A model generated the notes under the pieces. That model saw only the letters and a program-made list of their open reading frames with translations, was not told the origin of the DNA and did no database searches. Positions 24,552 to 27,977 of a stretch of DNA of 27,977 bases are shown here, piece after piece. The DNA lies in contig JBHEMK010000124.1 of assembly GCA_046262635.1 (NCBI GenBank), positions 1-27,977 of the forward strand, written 5' to 3'. The translations under genes and the position numbers were made by a program. Source of the DNA: JBHEMK01 sp046262635 (GTDB lineage Bacteria > Actinomycetota > Thermoleophilia > Gaiellales > Gaiellaceae). Numbering within the stretch: position 1 is the stretch's first letter; each line of letters starts with the position of its first letter.

Positions 24552-25720
24552 GCCGGCAGGACGGCGCGCGACTCTCTCAGCAGCTCGCGGGCGATCACGA
24601 GGCGCTGGATCTCCTGTGTGCCCTCGTAGATCTGCGTGATCTTCGCGTCGCGCATGAAGCGCTCGACCGGGTACTCGCGGATGTAGCCGTACCCGCCGAG
24701 GATCTGGACGGCCTCGGTCGTGACGGCCATCGCGACGTCGCCGCACTTGAGCTTGGCCATCGCCGACCATTTCGTCAGCTCGGCGTCGTCAACGTCGTCG
24801 TCGACCATCCGGCCGAAGCGGTAGAGAAGCCCGCGCGCTGCCTCGCACTCGGTCTCCATGTCGGCGAGCTTCGCCTGGATCAGCTGGTGCTGGCCGATCG
24901 GCCTCCCCATCGTCTCGCGGGTCTTCGCATACTCGAGCGCGTAGTCGGCGGCCCCCTGCGCGATGCCGAGTGCCTGCGCGGCGACGCCGGGGCGCGAGCG
25001 GTCCAGGATGCGCATCGCAAGCTTGAAGCCCTCGCCTTCCCCGCCGAGGAGATTCTCCCTCGGGACACGGCAGTCGTCGAAGACGAGCTCTCCCGTCGTC
25101 GAGCCACTGATCCCCATTTTCTCCTCGAGCCGGGCGACCTCGAAGCCGGGCGTCTCGCTTTCGACGACGAACGCCGAGATACCCGCGTGCCCCGCGGCGG
25201 GGTCGGTCTTCGCGAAGACCGTGTAGAGGCGAGCCACGCCCGCGTTCGTGATGAAGCGCTTGCCGCCGTTCAGGACGTAGCCCTCGCCGTCTCGGGCCGC
25301 CTCGGTGCGCATCGCAGCCGAGTCGCTGCCCGAGCCGGCCTCCGTGAGCGCGTAGGCGGCGAGCCACTCCCCCGAGGCGAGCCGCGGCAGGTAGCGGTTT
25401 TGCTGCTCCTTCGAGCCGGCGAGCTTGAGGCCGAGCGAGCCGAGCTCCTGCACGGCAAGGATCAGGCCGCTCGTGGCGCAGACCTTCGAGACCTCCTCGA
25501 TCGCCACGAGCGCGAGCAGCGCCCCGGTGCCGGTGCCGCCCCATTCCTCCTCGAAGAGCAGGCTGAAGATCTCGTGCTCGCGGAAGAGCTCGACCACGTC
25601 CCAGGGGAACTCGTGAGACGCGTCGATCTCGGCCGCCCGCGGCGCGATCCGCTCGACCGCAAGCGTGCGCACGAGCTCACGGAGCTCGCGCTGCTCCTCG
25701 CTCAGCACGTCCCAAGGCAC
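24548..25720 (-). CDS. Acyl-CoA dehydrogenase
   Basis: 390 residues, the standard length for a short- or medium-chain type enzyme. FAD-binding segments YALTEAGSGSD (near 123-133) and FITNAG, and the catalytic base E366 in QIYEGTQEIQRLVIAREL, match the position used by butyryl/short-chain dehydrogenases. GGYGYIREYPVERFMRD precedes it as usual. It oxidises an acyl-CoA to the 2-enoyl-CoA with electrons passed to electron-transfer flavoprotein, in beta-oxidation or branched amino-acid breakdown. Chain length cannot be assigned. The GTG start (25720) has TAGACT seven bases upstream and no Shine-Dalgarno. It stands alone with no other beta-oxidation genes near, and is convergent with the ferritin-like gene, the two stops sharing a CTAG. 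Confidence 0.96.
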   Translation of the reverse strand: MPWDVLSEEQRELRELVRTLAVERIAPRAAEIDASHEFPWDVVELFREHEIFSLLFEEEWGGTGTGALLALVAIEEVSKVCATSGLILAVQELGSLGLKLAGSKEQQNRYLPRLASGEWLAAYALTEAGSGSDSAAMRTEAARDGEGYVLNGGKRFITNAGVARLYTVFAKTDPAAGHAGISAFVVESETPGFEVARLEEKMGISGSTTGELVFDDCRVPRENLLGGEGEGFKLAMRILDRSRPGVAAQALGIAQGAADYALEYAKTRETMGRPIGQHQLIQAKLADMETECEAARGLLYRFGRMVDDDVDDAELTKWSAMAKLKCGDVAMAVTTEAVQILGGYGYIREYPVERFMRDAKITQIYEGTQEIQRLVIARELLRESRAVLPA

Positions 25721-25727
25721 GGCTCGA

Positions 25728-25733
25728 AGTCTA
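25728..25733 (-). promoter_or_regulatory. Leaderless -10 element, acyl-CoA dehydrogenase gene
   Basis: Minus-strand TAGACT, seven bases before the GTG at 25720. TTGTCT lies 19 bases upstream (25753-25758) as a possible -35. Confidence 0.5.
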
Positions 25734-25983
25734 GTTCGCGCCCCTCACTTCCAGACAACGATGGGCCCGACGTGCCGCAACCGCCGCAGAGCGCCGCGAG
25801 GCCACGGTGCGGATCGAGCGCGGAGCGCCGCAGGAGCCCCCTCAGACCTGCGCGCCCTCTCGGATCGGCGTTCCGGCGCTCGCTCACCCCAACCCGGCCG
25901 TGAGGAGCGGCGACAGAGCGGCCGGATCGCCCGGCCCGGCGGCGAAACGGACGTGGTCGGACCAGCGCCGGCTCCTCTCCGAG
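25734..25983. other. Divergent gap, no gene recognised
   Basis: About 250 bases between the acyl-CoA dehydrogenase and amidohydrolase promoters. One minus-strand frame is open and ends naturally at a TGA at 25745, but it is arginine/serine-rich and mostly antisense to the amidohydrolase, so I do not call it. No hairpin or operator stands out. Confidence 0.4.
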
Positions 25984-25989
25984 TAGATT
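25984..25989 (+). promoter_or_regulatory. Leaderless -10 element, amidohydrolase gene
   Basis: TAGATT, seven bases before the GTG at 25997, with no room for a ribosome binding site. Confidence 0.5.
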
Positions 25990-25996
25990 CGCTGCC

Positions 25997-27526
25997 GTGA
26001 TCCTCGAGAACGGCCTGGTTCGCACCCTCGACCCCTCGCTGCCGGTCGCTCGCTCGCTCGCGATCGCGGGCGACCGCCTCGCGGGCGGGATCGGCACGCA
26101 CGAGCGAGCGCTCGCGACCCCGGAGACCGTCGACCTCGGCGGCCGCTGCGTCCTGCCGGGCTTCACCGACGCGCACGTCCACTTCCCGACCTGGTCGCTC
26201 GCGCAGCGCGAGGTGCGACTCGAGCAAGCCCGCTCCCTCGACGAGGCGCTCGAGCTCGTGGCCGGGCGCGCGGCGGCCGTGCCCGAGGGACGCTGGCTCC
26301 GCGGCTTCGGCTGGCGGGACGCCGACTGGCGCGAGCCGCCGACGAAGGAGGCGCTCGACCGGGTCACCGGCCGCACGCCCACGGCGCTGATGGCGAAGGA
26401 CTACCACTCCCTCTGGCTCAACTCGGCGGCCCTGGCACGCGCCGACGGCGACCTGCAGGTACACGGCGGGGTCATCGAGGTGGACCGGCGCGGCGAGCCG
26501 ACGGGCCTGCTGCGCGAGGAGTGCGCCTGGCACTTCCGGGACGCGTATGCCGCGCCCGGGGACGACGAGTCGGTCGAGGCGATGCGACACGGCCTGAAGC
26601 TCGCAGCGGCACGCGGGGTCACGTGCATCCACGACAAGGACGGCTTGCGCGGTGCGGTCAGGTGCTGGCAGCGGCTGCGCGCGGAGGGGCGGCTGACGCT
26701 ACGCGTCTGGCAGTCCGTCCCGCACGAGCAGGTTGCGCAGCTCGGTGAGCTGGGCCTGCGCGGCGGGTTCGGCGACGACCTGCTTCGCATCGGCTACCTC
26801 AAGGCGTTCATGGACGGCACGCTCGGCTCGCAAACCGCCCGGTTGCTCGACGGCTCCGGGATCGAGATCACGAGCCGCGAGGAGCTGGAGGGGATCATCC
26901 GGGCCGGCGCCCGCGCGGGGTTCCCCGTGGCCGTCCACGCGATCGGCGACCGGGCCAACCGTGACGCGCTCGACGCCTTCGAGGCGACGCGGGACGCATG
27001 GCGCGGGTTGCGGCCCCGGATCGAGCACGCGCAGTGCCTCGCCCCGGAGGACCTGCCGCGCTTCGCCGGGCTCGGCGTCGCCGCATCCGTCCAGTTCAGC
27101 CACGCGCCGTCCGACCGCGACCTCGCCGAGCGCTTCTGGCCGGGCAGGATCGAGGGCGCCTACGCGTTCGCCTCGCTCCTCCGGTCGGGCGCTGTGCTCG
27201 CAAACGGCTCGGACGCGCCGATCGAGGAGCTGGATCCGTGGGCCGGGATCTGCGCGGGGGTGCTCCGAACGATCGACCGGCGGCCAGCCTGGCACCCTGA
27301 GCAGGCGGTGACGCTCGAGCAGGCGCTCGCCGCGACCTGCCTGGCGCCGGCGTGGCTCAGCGGCGACGAGCAGCGCCGCGGCCGGCTGCTCCCCGGCTAT
27401 CTCGCGGATCTGGTCGTGCTCGATCGCGACCCGTTCGCGCTCGCGCCCGGGGAGCTTCCCGGAATCGGGGTCGTGGCGACGATGGTCGGCGGGCGCTGGG
27501 TCCACAACCCGCCGCCCTGGGGCTGA
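25997..27526 (+). CDS. Amidohydrolase family 3 (YtcJ/NfdA-like)
   Basis: 509 residues, a complete metal-dependent hydrolase of the amidohydrolase-3 branch. The N-terminal composite domain ends with CVLPGFTDAHVHF, giving the first HxH metal pair. The metal-bridging lysine is probably in GYLKAFMDGTLGSQTA, further histidines are in VAVHAIGDRANRDALDAF and RIEHAQ, and the catalytic Asp is in LANGSDAPIEELDPW. The C-terminus returns to the small beta domain (GYLADLVVLDRDPF). Members remove N-formyl or N-acyl groups or act on imides and carbamates; the substrate here is unknown. Cytosolic. The GTG start has TAGATT seven bases upstream. The stop codon is immediately followed, with no gap, by the GTG of the small membrane protein gene, so they form one unit. 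Confidence 0.93.
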   Translation: MILENGLVRTLDPSLPVARSLAIAGDRLAGGIGTHERALATPETVDLGGRCVLPGFTDAHVHFPTWSLAQREVRLEQARSLDEALELVAGRAAAVPEGRWLRGFGWRDADWREPPTKEALDRVTGRTPTALMAKDYHSLWLNSAALARADGDLQVHGGVIEVDRRGEPTGLLREECAWHFRDAYAAPGDDESVEAMRHGLKLAAARGVTCIHDKDGLRGAVRCWQRLRAEGRLTLRVWQSVPHEQVAQLGELGLRGGFGDDLLRIGYLKAFMDGTLGSQTARLLDGSGIEITSREELEGIIRAGARAGFPVAVHAIGDRANRDALDAFEATRDAWRGLRPRIEHAQCLAPEDLPRFAGLGVAASVQFSHAPSDRDLAERFWPGRIEGAYAFASLLRSGAVLANGSDAPIEELDPWAGICAGVLRTIDRRPAWHPEQAVTLEQALAATCLAPAWLSGDEQRRGRLLPGYLADLVVLDRDPFALAPGELPGIGVVATMVGGRWVHNPPPWG

Positions 27527-27955
27527 GTGCGGCCTCCGCGGAATCCTCCTTCTCGCCTCCTCGCTCTGGGCACGGCGGCGGGCGCTCTGGCGATGACGGT
27601 CGGCGGCTACGGGCCGTGGGCGCAGACATCGGCGCGGACGGTCTGGGGCAGCGACTCGGGCGGCGCGGGAGTGGGAACGGCGGGCCTGCTCGCACTTCTC
27701 CTCGCAGCGATCATGGTCGGCGGCCGCCGCTGGCCCGCCCTCGCCGTGCTACTGCTCGGAGCCTTCTCCGCCGCCGCCACCGGCTACTACCTGGTCGACC
27801 CGGGCACGGTCGCGAGCGACGCGGCCGTCCGGGGCCCGGCGGACGCCGCCTGGGGGCTGTACCTCGCGTTCGTGGGCTCGGCGGCGACCACACTCGGGGC
27901 GCTCACGATCGCCCGGCTGCGCCGGCGGGAGGCGCCGGCTGCGCGGCGGCGCTGA
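27527..27955 (+). CDS. Small membrane protein, unknown function
   Basis: 142 residues from a GTG directly after the amidohydrolase stop (TGA-GTG, no spacing). There are about four membrane segments, near 11-30, 49-66, 69-90 and 109-128. A GYGPWAQ sequence ends the first, and a strongly basic C-terminal tail (ARLRRREAPAARRR) is presumably cytoplasmic. No catalytic motif or cysteine pair is seen. This topology is common among uncharacterised actinobacterial membrane proteins; I cannot name a family. Coupling to the amidohydrolase may be only transcriptional. Confidence 0.7.
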   Translation: MRPPRNPPSRLLALGTAAGALAMTVGGYGPWAQTSARTVWGSDSGGAGVGTAGLLALLLAAIMVGGRRWPALAVLLLGAFSAAATGYYLVDPGTVASDAAVRGPADAAWGLYLAFVGSAATTLGALTIARLRRREAPAARRR

Positions 27956-27977
27956 AGGTTGCTTTTCTGGAGCGGCC

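Noticed and set aside
25745..26632. Minus-strand open frame ending in a hydrophobic stretch at 25745
   Set aside because: Most of it is antisense to the amidohydrolase and the rest is Arg/Ser-rich; no start near a promoter.

Overview
The window is very GC-rich chromosomal DNA from what looks like an actinobacterium, probably class Thermoleophilia (Gaiellales/Solirubrobacterales-like). That placement is inferred from base composition, the family content and very common leaderless gene starts; no rRNA or tRNA gene was seen to confirm it. There are 21 apparently intact protein genes, three broken ones, and no phage, IS element or CRISPR array that I can recognise.

Layout. 1-1786 is decayed or badly sequenced DNA. 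It includes a minus-strand membrane-protein gene (879-1786) whose recognisable pieces lie in all three frames. 1852-4186 (minus) carries a bicupin, a small helical protein, MsrB and a MarR regulator. The MarR gene is divergent from a 14-TM drug-efflux MFS pump (4257-5747). A small membrane protein with an internal TAG follows (5759-6061). 6059-8069 (minus) is a Nei/Fpg-type DNA glycosylase followed by an unknown 410-residue protein. Divergent from it, 8107-8976 encodes a MerR-type regulator with a CarH-like B12-binding module. Next come a nitronate monooxygenase and an overlapping alpha/beta-hydrolase (8986-10700), and a convergent second hydrolase (10590-11390). A full-length Lhr-type helicase occupies 11558-15817.

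16046-19104 (plus) holds an LLM flavin oxidoreductase, a frame-broken glutaredoxin/GST-N-like gene, and a coupled pair: an HhH-GPD glycosylase-like protein and a phospholipase-D-type protein. A gene-free stretch of about 350 bases follows. 19459-22609 (minus) is a tightly overlapped operon: polar amino-acid-type binding protein, permease, ATPase and a D-2-hydroxyacid dehydrogenase. 22676-24192 (minus) is an MhqO-like ring-cleaving dioxygenase coupled to an MhqD-like esterase, divergent from an encapsulated-ferritin-like gene (24222-24551). An acyl-CoA dehydrogenase (24548-25720), an amidohydrolase (25997-27526) and a small membrane protein (27527-27955) end the window.

Themes. Oxidative and electrophile stress (MsrB, MhqO/MhqD, EncFtn-like ferritin, glutaredoxin remnant), DNA repair (Nei, Lhr, HhH-GPD, PLD-like) and possible light/B12 sensing (CarH-like) are interleaved. 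The most striking sequence-level pattern is that twelve gene starts have a TAnnnT-like -10 hexamer (one is CATGCT) ending only 6-9 bases before the start codon, mostly without a Shine-Dalgarno. This is the signature of leaderless transcripts, and it also fixes several start codons.
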